A stretch of 14,064 nt of DNA from contig SIRY01000042.1 in NCBI GenBank assembly GCA_004366215.1, forward strand, positions 1 through 14,064, in the 5' to 3' direction. Below are positions 1 to 6,754 of the stretch, piece after piece. Source of the DNA: Actinomycetota bacterium (lineage in GTDB: Bacteria; Actinomycetota; Acidimicrobiia; Acidimicrobiales; Acidimicrobiaceae). How positions within the stretch are numbered: the stretch's first letter is position 1; every line of letters starts with the position of its first letter. The position numbers were made by a program, and so were the translations under genes. The notes under the pieces are model-generated. The model made no database searches, was not told the DNA's origin, and saw only the letters and a program-made list of their open reading frames with translations.

Positions 1-64
1 CCTCGTAGGCGCGCCGTCGATCCTCGGCGGCATCGCGCCGCGATTACCGCGTTCGAGGGGGTGA

Positions 65-349
65 CCACCATCCGGAGCCCTCGTCGGGTGGCTCGTCGTC
101 GACGGCCCGCGCCGCCTCGGGCTCCCGCTCACGGCTGCTGCGCTTGTGCCGCTCGTGATCTGGCTCTTTACGTCGTCGAACGACATCTGGCCTCGCTTCG
201 TCGAGACCCCCGTGCCAGCGACGCTGCTCGTGGCTCAGAGGCCACCACGGTGGCTCATCCTCGTCATCGTGGCGCTCAGCGCCGTCGGCCTTGCCACCTG
301 CGTCGCGATGTACTCCATTCCATCGCCACCCCCGATCATTGCTCCCTAG
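65..349 (+). CDS. C-terminal part of an unidentified membrane protein; frame broken or uncertain upstream
   Basis: The frame from about 65 to the TAG at 347-349 has almost every codon ending in G or C from base 77 on, as expected of real coding sequence here. It encodes two hydrophobic stretches, at about 116-169 (starting LGLPLTAAALVPLV) and 251-313 (WLILVIVALSAVGLATCVAM), joined by a polar loop (SSNDIWPRFVETP), and a Pro-rich tail. This looks like the end of an integral membrane protein. The frame is closed by a TGA at 62-64 and has no usual start codon until GTG 146, which lies inside the first helix. Coding-like composition continues upstream in other frames, which suggests a frameshift, either real or a sequence error. 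I do not recognise the family. The gene reads toward the polyprenyl synthase 45 bp downstream and could be its operon partner. Confidence 0.4.
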   Translation, partial: PPSGALVGWLVVDGPRRLGLPLTAAALVPLVIWLFTSSNDIWPRFVETPVPATLLVAQRPPRWLILVIVALSAVGLATCVAMYSIPSPPPIIAP

Positions 350-390
350 CCCGATCCTGCGGCGATCTCTCAAAGTGGGCTCGCATCCTC

Positions 391-404
391 TAGGGTGGAG
401 GGTG
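391..404 (+). promoter_or_regulatory. possible -10 element for a leaderless hepT-like transcript
   Basis: TAGGGT at 391-396 fits the TANNNT -10 consensus. It ends 7 bases before the GTG at 404, the spacing expected when transcription starts on the start codon of a leaderless mRNA, which is common in actinobacteria. No convincing -35 element is visible, and a GGAGG at 397-401 lies too close to GTG 404 to act as a normal ribosome binding site. The 45-base gap (350-394) holds nothing else that I recognise. Confidence 0.22.
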
Positions 405-1420
405 TGGATTCATCGCTGCCCCTCGGCGAGCCGTGGGCCCTACCCTGCCTGAACGCCGTCGAGGAGGGTCTTCGCCGCGCCGCAACGACGGACGATCCCG
501 ACATCACGGCCGCTGCGCTCCACCTCATCGCAGCTGGCGGCAAGCGGGTCCGGCCGCTCATCTCGCTCGCTACCGCGTGCGGCCTCGGCGCGGTCGAGCC
601 AGATCCGAACGATCCAGTGATCCGCGGCGCGGTCGCCGTAGAGCTCGTTCACCTCGCCTCGCTCTACCACGATGACGTCATGGATGAAGCCCTCGAGCGC
701 CGAGGTGTTCGAAGCGCGAACGCCCGCTTTGGGAACCTCGTGGCGGTCGTCACCGGCGACTTCCTGCTCGCGCGTGCGGCCGGCATCGCTGCACGTCTTG
801 GCCAGGAGGTGGCCAGCTTGCTCGCCGACACGTTGGCTGCCATGTGCGAGGGTCAGATCCTCGAGGTCGCTGACGCGCACCGGCTGGGTCGAACCAGAGA
901 GCGCTACCTCGCCGCGATCCGCGGTAAGACCGCCTCGCTCATGGGAGCGGCCGCCCGCATCCCCGCCATCGTGCTTGGCCTCAGCCGCGACGTGCAGGAC
1001 TCGCTGAGCGTCGTCGGTACGACACTCGGCATGCTCTTCCAGCTGCGTGACGACGTCCTCGATCTCGTCGCGACCCGTGACCAGCTCGGTAAGGAACCAG
1101 GTCAGGACCTCCTCGAGGGCGTCTACACGTTGCCGGTGATCGTCGCACTCGAGGACCCAACGATCGGACCTGCCCTCGCTGACGCGCTCGCCCACGCTGA
1201 CGATCCCGACCAGCGCAGCCACGCGGTCAGCAGGATCCGGCGTGCAGGCGGCATCACGACGACGATCGCGACGATGCGAGAGCTCGAAGCGGGTCTGCTC
1301 GACGCGCTCCAAGCGATCGGCATGGCTCGCAGCTCCTGGCTTGCCCGGCTCGCGGACGGGCTGATCAGCTCGACGGTGGGCGTCGCGCTCGGCCAGGAAG
1401 CCGAGTCCGCACTCGCTTAG
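395..1420 (+). CDS. long-chain polyprenyl diphosphate synthase (all-trans, IspB/HepT/GrcC type)
   Basis: Condenses isopentenyl diphosphate units onto an allylic primer to build the long prenyl chain, most likely for the menaquinone side chain. At 341 residues it has the family's usual length. Visible motifs are GGKRVRP (48-54), the first Asp-rich motif DDVMD (93-97) followed by ERRG, GDFLLA (121-126), the KT pair (178-179), and QLRDDVLD with the second Asp-rich motif at 219-223, followed by GKEPGQDLLEG and YTLP. All catalytic Mg-binding Asp residues are present. Two GTG starts are possible, 395 and 404. Neither has a well-spaced Shine-Dalgarno, and 404 would fit a leaderless transcript. Chain length (C30 to C50) cannot be told from sequence alone. 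The 3' end overlaps the convergent lysS by 4 bp. Confidence 0.93.
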   Translation: MEGVDSSLPLGEPWALPCLNAVEEGLRRAATTDDPDITAAALHLIAAGGKRVRPLISLATACGLGAVEPDPNDPVIRGAVAVELVHLASLYHDDVMDEALERRGVRSANARFGNLVAVVTGDFLLARAAGIAARLGQEVASLLADTLAAMCEGQILEVADAHRLGRTRERYLAAIRGKTASLMGAAARIPAIVLGLSRDVQDSLSVVGTTLGMLFQLRDDVLDLVATRDQLGKEPGQDLLEGVYTLPVIVALEDPTIGPALADALAHADDPDQRSHAVSRIRRAGGITTTIATMRELEAGLLDALQAIGMARSSWLARLADGLISSTVGVALGQEAESALA

Positions 1421-2862
1421 TCAGCCTCGCCAGCCTCAGGTCGCAGCGTGGGGAAGAGGATCACCTCCTTGATGTGCCGCTGACCTGTGAGCAGCATCGC
1501 TAGGCGGTCGACCCCAAGCCCAAGGCCGCCGGTCGGCGGCAGGCCGTACTCGAGCGCACGAAGGTAGTCCTCGTCGAGAGCCATCGCCTCGTCGTCACCC
1601 GCCGCGCGACGCTGAGCCTGCTCAGCAAACCGAGCCCGCTGCTCGTCGGGGTCGACGAGCTCGCTAAACGCGTTGACGAGCTCTCGCCCTGCGACGACGA
1701 GCTCGAAGCGCTCGACGCGACCTGGCCGACGGCGGTGCTGGCGCGCGAGCGGTGACACGGAACGGGGGAAGTCGGTGACGAACGTCGGCTCCTCAAGGTG
1801 CGGCTCGACGAGGTCCTCGTAGAGCTTGAGCAACAGGTCTCCGACGTCAGGGTCGTCGAGGCCGCGCCGAGTCGCGACCTCCTTGATGCGCTCAGGCTCG
1901 TCGAGGCTCACCTCGACACCGAGCGCCTCGCTGACGAGCTCTTCCATGGTCGCGGTGCGGTACGGCGGGGTGAGGTCGACGCGTCCTGCTGGAGTCTCAC
2001 CTGCCGTCGCGCCAAAGACCGCCTCCGCAGCGCGCGCACAGAGTAGCTCTGTGAGCGCCCGCATCGTCCCGAGGTCTGCGTAAGCTTGGTAGACCTCGAG
2101 CATGGTGAACTCGGGGTTGTGACGTGGAGAGATACCTTCGTTGCGAAAGTCCCTACCGAGCTCGAAGACCCGCTCGAAGCCGCCGACGACGAGCCGCTTG
2201 AGGTAGAGCTCCGGCGCGATCCTCAGGTAGAGATCCATGTCGAGGGCGTTGTGGTGCGTGACGAAAGGCCGCGCCGCGGCGCCCGAGGCGACTGGCTGCA
2301 GGATCGGTGTCTCCACTTCGACGAAACCCTGCTCGACGAGCGTCGAGCGCAGCGCCCAGATCATCGCGCTGCGCGCGAGGAAGCGCTCTCGCACCCCAGG
2401 GTTCGCCCACAGGTCGACGTAGCGCTGCCGGTAGCGCACGTCGGGGTCGCGCACGCCGCGCCACTTGTCGCCAAAGGACCGCCTCGCGTGAGCGAGAAGC
2501 CTCACGCTGGTCGCGAGCACCGACACCTCGCCGGCGCGCGTCGTGGCGACGGTACCGTCGACACCGATCCAGTCACCGACGACGAGCGCCGCTGCCAGCG
2601 CCTCGAACGCTGCCGTCCTATCCGCACGCAACCACACCTGGATCTGACCGCTCGCATCGACGAGGTCACCAAAGAGCGTGCGTCCCTGCCGGCGCAGCCG
2701 CAGGAGACGGCCCGCGACACGCACCGCAAGCTCGGTCTCTGTTCCCGGCGCGATCGCGCCGGCCCGCACACGCACGGTCTCGATCGCCTCGACTCCGTCG
2801 AAGGCGTAGGGGGTCACAAGGGGCGAGGAGGCGTCGCCGCCTGAGGTCTGCTCGCTCTCCAT
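1417..2862 (-). CDS. lysS: lysine--tRNA ligase, class II
   Basis: Charges tRNA-Lys with lysine in the cytoplasm. The 481-residue product is slightly shorter than typical bacterial LysS. After a variable N-terminus of about 40 residues there is an OB-fold anticodon-binding domain (about 45-125). The class II catalytic core follows: the motif 1 region with VETPILQP (183-190), motif 2 FRNEGISPRHNPEFTMLE (239-256), the TDFPxxxSPLAR segment, GRELVNAFSEL, and motif 3 GLGLGVDRLAMLLTG near the C-terminus. All signatures separate it from AsnRS/AspRS and from class I LysRS. The ATG at 2862 is preceded by a strong AGGAGG-type site. It is the last gene of the leftward array, 31 bp after coaX, and its TAA overlaps the end of the opposing polyprenyl synthase gene. 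Confidence 0.97.
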   Translation of the reverse strand: MESEQTSGGDASSPLVTPYAFDGVEAIETVRVRAGAIAPGTETELAVRVAGRLLRLRRQGRTLFGDLVDASGQIQVWLRADRTAAFEALAAALVVGDWIGVDGTVATTRAGEVSVLATSVRLLAHARRSFGDKWRGVRDPDVRYRQRYVDLWANPGVRERFLARSAMIWALRSTLVEQGFVEVETPILQPVASGAAARPFVTHHNALDMDLYLRIAPELYLKRLVVGGFERVFELGRDFRNEGISPRHNPEFTMLEVYQAYADLGTMRALTELLCARAAEAVFGATAGETPAGRVDLTPPYRTATMEELVSEALGVEVSLDEPERIKEVATRRGLDDPDVGDLLLKLYEDLVEPHLEEPTFVTDFPRSVSPLARQHRRRPGRVERFELVVAGRELVNAFSELVDPDEQRARFAEQAQRRAAGDDEAMALDEDYLRALEYGLPPTGGLGLGVDRLAMLLTGQRHIKEVILFPTLRPEAGEAD

Positions 2863-2867
2863 CGGCG

Positions 2868-2876
2868 CCTCCTCCT
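2868..2876 (-). promoter_or_regulatory. ribosome binding site of lysS
   Basis: On the minus strand this reads AGGAGGAGG, five bases before the ATG at 2862. It fixes the lysS start and sits in the 31-bp gap after coaX. It is one of the strongest Shine-Dalgarno sequences in the window. Confidence 0.7.
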
Positions 2877-2893
2877 CGCCAAGCGCTCAGAGT

Positions 2894-3706
2894 CTACGCC
2901 CTCGTCGACCCACGCTGATTCCTCATCCACACGAGGCGCAGCCCGTGCAAGGTGAGCCACGGCTCGATCGCATCGATAACTGGGATCTCACAGCCGACGA
3001 CCTCACACAGACCGCCGGTCGCGATGACAGGCGCGGCCACGCCGAGCTCGGCCCGCATGAGCGATACCAAGTGGGTCACCTGCCCGACGACGCCGTTGAT
3101 GACACCTGACTGGATCGACGCAACCGTCGAGCGTCCGATGACGCTCCGAGGTCGCTCGAGCTCGACCTTGCGCAGGGCCGCTGCGCGAGCGACCAACGCG
3201 TCGAGCGCGACGACGATGCCCGGCGCGATCGCGCCGCCTCGGTAGGCACCCTCGGCGTCGATCGCATCCACCGTCGTCGCGGTGCCAAAGTCGACGACGA
3301 GCACGGGAGCACCGTAGAGCGCGACCGCCGCGACCGCATCCACAACGCGATCAGGGCCGACCTCGCGCGGGTCGTCGTAGCGCACCGCGATGCCGACCTT
3401 CGTCCCGGGACCCACGACGAGGGGCTCCACGCCCACGTGCGACCGTACCATCTCGAGCACGGTCCGGGTCACGTTAGCCGCTGACGAGGCCACGATGGCG
3501 CCGACCACAGCTGCTCCGACCCCACGCTGGGCGAGAAAGCTCGAGACCACCACGAACGTCTCGTCCGCCGTGCGGTCCGCTCTCGTCGCGAGCCGCAGGT
3601 GCGCCCGGAGGCCCTCGTCAGCACGGCTCGTCCCAGCGTCGAGGTCGTAGACTCCGATGACGGTCTCGGTGTTGCCGACGTCGATCGCTAGCAGCTCACG
3701 CACCAT
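2894..3706 (-). CDS. coaX: type III pantothenate kinase
   Basis: Phosphorylates pantothenate with ATP, the first committed step of coenzyme A synthesis. The 270-residue product starts MVRELLAIDVGNT, which places the ASKHA-fold phosphate motif DVGNT at 9-13. It also shows GPDR (117-120), DFGTATT (139-145), YRGGAIAPG (155-163), GRST (191-194) and ATGG (229-232), the full CoaX signature. The open frame extends further upstream, but ATG 3706 is preferred: it is preceded by GGGAG at 5-base spacing, and the family begins right at this strand. It overlaps the end of panC by 11 bp. With panC the two genes cover pantoate to 4'-phosphopantothenate. No panD lies between them, unlike the mycobacterial order. 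Confidence 0.95.
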   Translation of the reverse strand: MVRELLAIDVGNTETVIGVYDLDAGTSRADEGLRAHLRLATRADRTADETFVVVSSFLAQRGVGAAVVGAIVASSAANVTRTVLEMVRSHVGVEPLVVGPGTKVGIAVRYDDPREVGPDRVVDAVAAVALYGAPVLVVDFGTATTVDAIDAEGAYRGGAIAPGIVVALDALVARAAALRKVELERPRSVIGRSTVASIQSGVINGVVGQVTHLVSLMRAELGVAAPVIATGGLCEVVGCEIPVIDAIEPWLTLHGLRLVWMRNQRGSTRA

Positions 3707-4544
3707 CGCGACTCCCAAGCGGCCGATTGTCGATGAGACGCACACCCTCGACCCGCCAGGCACAAAAGAGGCGCGACCCGCGTGAGAGCGTCGCTGGCAC
3801 GGTCAGCAGCGGCGGGTCTGCGACCACGACGTAGTCGAGCTCCGTCCCAGCGAGCGCCCCGCGAACGGCTTCGACGAGGGCTCCAGCGCGGTCTCCGACG
3901 CGGGCCCTCGCTGCGTACTCGCCAAGGACACCGGCGACCCGGCGGGCCTCGCTGAGCCCTGAGGCACTGAGGCGCTGGTTCCGAGAGGACAGCGCGAGCC
4001 CCCACGGATCACGTACCGTCTCGACGGCGACGACCTCGCAGCGAAGGTGCAGCTCAATGACCAACCGACGCACCACGAGCAGCTGCTGGTAGTCCTTCTC
4101 GCCAAAGTACGCGTGCTGCGGGCGCACGAGTGCGAGCAGCTTCGTCACCACCGTCGCGACGCCCTCGAAGTGCCCAGGCCGCGACGCACCCTCCATGGGG
4201 TCGGTGATCTGTGCGACCGACACCCGCACGAGGACCGGTTCGGGGTGCAGCTCGCTCGGGCTCGGCGCGAAGACGATGTCGGCGCCTGCGGCGGCAGCGA
4301 CCTCGACGTCGTGCGCTAGCGAACGCGGATAGGCCGCGAGGTCGTTGGGGTCGTCGAACTGGAGTGGATTGACGAAGATGGAGACGCAGACGACGTCGTC
4401 GCGCTCGCGTGCCGCTTCGATGAGCGCGCGGTGGCCGTCGTGCAGGGCCCCCATGGTCGGCACGAGACCGACACGAGCGCCGCGCCGCGCCGCATCCTCG
4501 AGCGTCCCGACGAGCGCGTCGACACGCTCGACCAGCGTTACCAC
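3696..4544 (-). CDS. panC: pantothenate synthetase (pantoate--beta-alanine ligase)
   Basis: Joins pantoate and beta-alanine, using ATP through a pantoyl-adenylate, to make pantothenate. The 282-residue product matches the usual length (about 280). Motifs are PTMGALHDGH (29-38, with the HxxH of the nucleotidyltransferase fold), VSIFVNPLQFD, FGEKDYQQL and LSSRNQRLS. The frame stays open up to 4730, but that extension is an Arg/Ser-rich shadow of folK. The GTG at 4544 is preceded by GAGGAG (4550-4555) at 5-base spacing and gives the normal PanC N-terminus. It overlaps the folK stop by 7 bp and coaX by 11 bp, which suggests translational coupling. Beta-alanine must come from a panD elsewhere, since none is seen here. 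Confidence 0.96.
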   Translation of the reverse strand: MVTLVERVDALVGTLEDAARRGARVGLVPTMGALHDGHRALIEAARERDDVVCVSIFVNPLQFDDPNDLAAYPRSLAHDVEVAAAAGADIVFAPSPSELHPEPVLVRVSVAQITDPMEGASRPGHFEGVATVVTKLLALVRPQHAYFGEKDYQQLLVVRRLVIELHLRCEVVAVETVRDPWGLALSSRNQRLSASGLSEARRVAGVLGEYAARARVGDRAGALVEAVRGALAGTELDYVVVADPPLLTVPATLSRGSRLFCAWRVEGVRLIDNRPLGSRDGA

Positions 4545-5029
4545 GGCAGCTCCTCGCTCCAAGCTCGCACCGGTGGACGTGCGTAGCGATCGAGACCACC
4601 GACCGCGATGCGACGCGCTAGCTCTCGGTCGAGGTCCGCGAGTGGCCAGAGGACGAACGCTCGCGTCCCCGCGCGAGGATGCGGCACCATGAGCCTCGGT
4701 GGTGCGCTCACGACCACCCCATCCATCCACACGAGGTCGAGGTCCAAGGTCCGCGGGCCGTTGGCGACGAGCCGCGTGCGGCCGTGCCTCGTCTCGATCG
4801 CGAGCAGGGTCGCCAGGAGGTCGAACGGAGAGCGGGTCGTCGCGAGCTCGCAGACGGCGTTCGCGTAGCGAGGCTGACCCGGCGGCCCGCCTTCGGGCTC
4901 AGTCTCGTAGAGGCGTGACACCGCGACGACGTCGTCGAGCTCATCGAGCGCCTCGCGAAGGGTCTCGCGCGGGTTGCCAAGGTTCGCTCCGAGCGCCACG
5001 AAGGCACGGCGTCGCATCGATCCGCTCAC
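4538..5029 (-). CDS. folK: 2-amino-4-hydroxy-6-hydroxymethyldihydropteridine diphosphokinase (HPPK)
   Basis: Transfers pyrophosphate from ATP to 6-hydroxymethyl-7,8-dihydropterin, giving the DHPP used by FolP. The 163-residue product contains ALGANLGN (12-19), the substrate-loop region YETEP (41-45), GPRTLDLDLV (91-100), whose Asp96 and Asp98 match the Mg ligands of E. coli HPPK (Asp95/Asp97), and PHPRAGTRAFVLWPL (116-130). The start chosen is GTG 5029, which overlaps the folB stop as GTGA and has GGAG nine bases upstream. ATG 5017 is a possible alternative that would drop four residues. It is followed by panC with a 7-bp overlap. Confidence 0.95.
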   Translation of the reverse strand: MSGSMRRRAFVALGANLGNPRETLREALDELDDVVAVSRLYETEPEGGPPGQPRYANAVCELATTRSPFDLLATLLAIETRHGRTRLVANGPRTLDLDLVWMDGVVVSAPPRLMVPHPRAGTRAFVLWPLADLDRELARRIAVGGLDRYARPPVRAWSEELPW

Positions 5030-5379
5030 CGAGACCGCTCCGCCCTCGCCGTGACGCGAGCCCCCACGAGCTCGAGCGGTGGCGCAAGCTTCGTCACCGA
5101 CACCGCCACTCGAACGAGGCGCTCCCAGCCGAGCTCAGCGACGACCTCGTCCGCCAGCCGACCGGCGAGGCGCTCGACGAGCACGTGGTCGTCGCGCAGC
5201 ACTCGTGGCACGACGCCCTCGAGGACGGCGTAGTTCGCAGTCGCATCCAGCGTGTCTGCGGATGGTTCCGCTGCAAGGTCCAGCTCCACCTCGATCTCGA
5301 TCGGCTGAGGGTGCGCCCGCTCGGCCTCGCTCACCCCGAGGCGGGCCTGCGCGCGAATGCCGGCAACGACGAGCCTCAT
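5026..5379 (-). CDS. folB: dihydroneopterin aldolase
   Basis: Cleaves 7,8-dihydroneopterin to 6-hydroxymethyl-7,8-dihydropterin and glycolaldehyde, between FolE and FolK in the pathway. The 117-residue product has the family length and shows GIRAQARLGV (7-16), the Glu of AERAHPQ (Glu20), ANYAVL with Tyr50, LVERLAG, and the catalytic Lys97 in SVTKLAPP. The start at ATG 5379 overlaps the folP stop as ATGA. A GTG at 5385 would add two residues and cannot be excluded. Its own stop overlaps the folK start. Enzymes of this family often also act as dihydroneopterin epimerases. Confidence 0.93.
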   Translation of the reverse strand: MRLVVAGIRAQARLGVSEAERAHPQPIEIEVELDLAAEPSADTLDATANYAVLEGVVPRVLRDDHVLVERLAGRLADEVVAELGWERLVRVAVSVTKLAPPLELVGARVTARAERSR

Positions 5380-6185
5380 CCCCACGTTCCCACCGCGTCA
5401 TGCATCGCTGCTCGAAGGTGGAGGTAGTCACGCACCGGCCGCACTCGGTGCACGCGCACGAGCTGCACGCCGTGCTCGATCGACCAGATCGCCGCAGCGA
5501 GGCTCTGCTCCTCACGCTCGAGCGGTGGGAGCGGACCGTGGGCGCGGCAGAGCTCAGCGAGCATGCTCTTTCGCGACACGCCGATGGCGAGCGGTGCTCC
5601 GAGCGTGCTCAGCGCATCGAGGTGCCCGAGCAGGGCGAGGTTGTGCGCGAGGGTCTTGCCAAAGCCGATTCCAGGGTCGAGCCAGATTCGCCCCACGCCG
5701 AGCGAGCGGCCCTCCTCGAGACGAGCAGCGAGCCAGGCGCGCACCTCGCTGACGACGTCGTCGTAGGTGGGGTTCTGCTGCATTGTCTGGGGATCACCCT
5801 TGGCATGCATCGCGATCCACCCAACGCCAAGCTCCGCCGCTACCGGCCCGAGACGACCACTGACGTCGTTGAGGATCGTGGCGCCGGCACGAACAGCAGC
5901 GCGCGCCACACCTTCTTTGACGGTGTCGACGGAGATCGTGCCGTAGGGAGCGAGCGCCTCGATGACGGGGATGACGCGGCGGAGCTCTTCGGCCTCAGCG
6001 ACCGGAACCGCGCCTGGCCGTGTCGACTCGCCGCCGACGTCGACGATGTCTGCGCCCTCTGCAAAGAGCTCGAGCCCGTGCTCGACGGCCCGGGCATGCT
6101 CGAAGTAGCGCCCCCCGTCGGAGAACGAGTCTGGCGTGACGTTGACGATGCCCATGACGAGGACGTCGTGCCCACCGCTGCTCAT
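5376..6185 (-). CDS. folP: dihydropteroate synthase
   Basis: Condenses DHPP with p-aminobenzoate to dihydropteroate; this is the sulfonamide target. The 269-residue TIM-barrel product shows loop 1 NVTPDSFSDGG (15-25), loop 2 GGESTRPGA (51-59), SVDT (85-88), NDVSG (106-110), MHAKGDPQTMQ (126-136), DPGIGFGKT (170-178) and SRKSM (204-208). Asp87, Asn106, Asp170, Lys206, Arg244 and His246 match the pterin and phosphate ligands of the family. The usual RVHDV near the C-terminus reads RVHRV, and GSLA reads QSLA; neither removes a known ligand. The ATG at 6185 overlaps the folE stop as ATGA with no clear Shine-Dalgarno, so it probably depends on coupling. Confidence 0.96.
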   Translation of the reverse strand: MSSGGHDVLVMGIVNVTPDSFSDGGRYFEHARAVEHGLELFAEGADIVDVGGESTRPGAVPVAEAEELRRVIPVIEALAPYGTISVDTVKEGVARAAVRAGATILNDVSGRLGPVAAELGVGWIAMHAKGDPQTMQQNPTYDDVVSEVRAWLAARLEEGRSLGVGRIWLDPGIGFGKTLAHNLALLGHLDALSTLGAPLAIGVSRKSMLAELCRAHGPLPPLEREEQSLAAAIWSIEHGVQLVRVHRVRPVRDYLHLRAAMHDAVGTWG

Positions 6186-6754
6186 CGGGGTGGTCGCCCT
6201 CGTTCCAGCTCAGCGAGCGCGCTCGGGCTCGCGGCCTCTCGACCCGCAAGCGCCTGCGTGGTCACGATGACGCCTTCTCGGCGCACGCCACGGATCGCAA
6301 GACACGAGTGCTCGGCTCGCACGGTCACGCGGACGAGCCGAGCTCGAGCGAGTCGCGCGATCCCCGTCGCGATGTCGCTCGTCAGGCGCTCCTGCAGCTG
6401 GAGCCGGTGCGCGTGGCGCTCCACTTCGCGCACGATGGCCGAGAGGCCGAGCACGCCAGCGCCAGGAAGGTACTCGACGGCAACGGTGCCGACGAAGGGC
6501 AGGAGGTGGTGCTCGCACAGCGCCGCAAAGCCGATCTCGTCGAGCACGACCGGGGTTCGCTGCTCAGGCTGGTAGCGCACCGGCTCCTCAGGCGGTGTCT
6601 GGTAGCCCCCAAGGAGCTCGCTGAGCGCAGCGACGACGCGTTCGGGAGTGCGGCGCCGCACGTCGTCGCTCAGTTCGCCTCCGAGCTCGTTCTCCACCCA
6701 GGCGAGCAGCGTCGCGACCGCCTCGAGTGCATCCTGCCGCGCGACCTCGCTCAT
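6182..6754 (-). CDS. folE: GTP cyclohydrolase I (type IA)
   Basis: Converts GTP to 7,8-dihydroneopterin triphosphate, the entry step of folate synthesis. The 190-residue product has the core LCEHHLLPFVG (79-89), GLS (103-105), LQLQERLT (118-125) and AEHSCLAIRG (147-156). Cys80, His83 and Cys151 match the zinc ligands, His82 the catalytic His, and the Glu of QERLT the purine-ring ligand. The Lys that normally follows GLS is Ala106, a change in the triphosphate pocket, while the Arg three residues on is kept. Start at ATG 6754 (ATGA overlap with hpt, GGGAG 5 bases upstream). In mycobacteria ftsH precedes folE; here hpt does. Confidence 0.94.
   Translation of the reverse strand: MSEVARQDALEAVATLLAWVENELGGELSDDVRRRTPERVVAALSELLGGYQTPPEEPVRYQPEQRTPVVLDEIGFAALCEHHLLPFVGTVAVEYLPGAGVLGLSAIVREVERHAHRLQLQERLTSDIATGIARLARARLVRVTVRAEHSCLAIRGVRREGVIVTTQALAGREAASPSALAELERGRPPR

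Noticed and set aside
61..393. Frame-1 open frame on the + strand starting at GTG 61
   Set aside because: Its translation is Arg/Ala-rich and its codons lose the G/C third-position bias after about 80, whereas frame 2 keeps it and encodes membrane helices. The first few codons may still be real if a frameshift lies near 75.
440..1312. 290-codon open frame on the - strand opposite the polyprenyl synthase
   Set aside because: Charged, low-complexity translation with no domain; the + strand frame has both Asp-rich motifs.
4545..4730. N-terminal extension of panC up to 4730
   Set aside because: It overlaps the folK coding region, has shadow-like composition, and the GTG at 4544 has a good Shine-Dalgarno and gives the normal length.
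5079..6575. 498-codon open frame on the + strand opposite folB, folP and folE
   Set aside because: It is an antisense shadow caused by high-GC codon use. The product is low-complexity and Arg/Glu-rich without domains, and the minus strand carries three clear enzymes with conserved catalytic residues.
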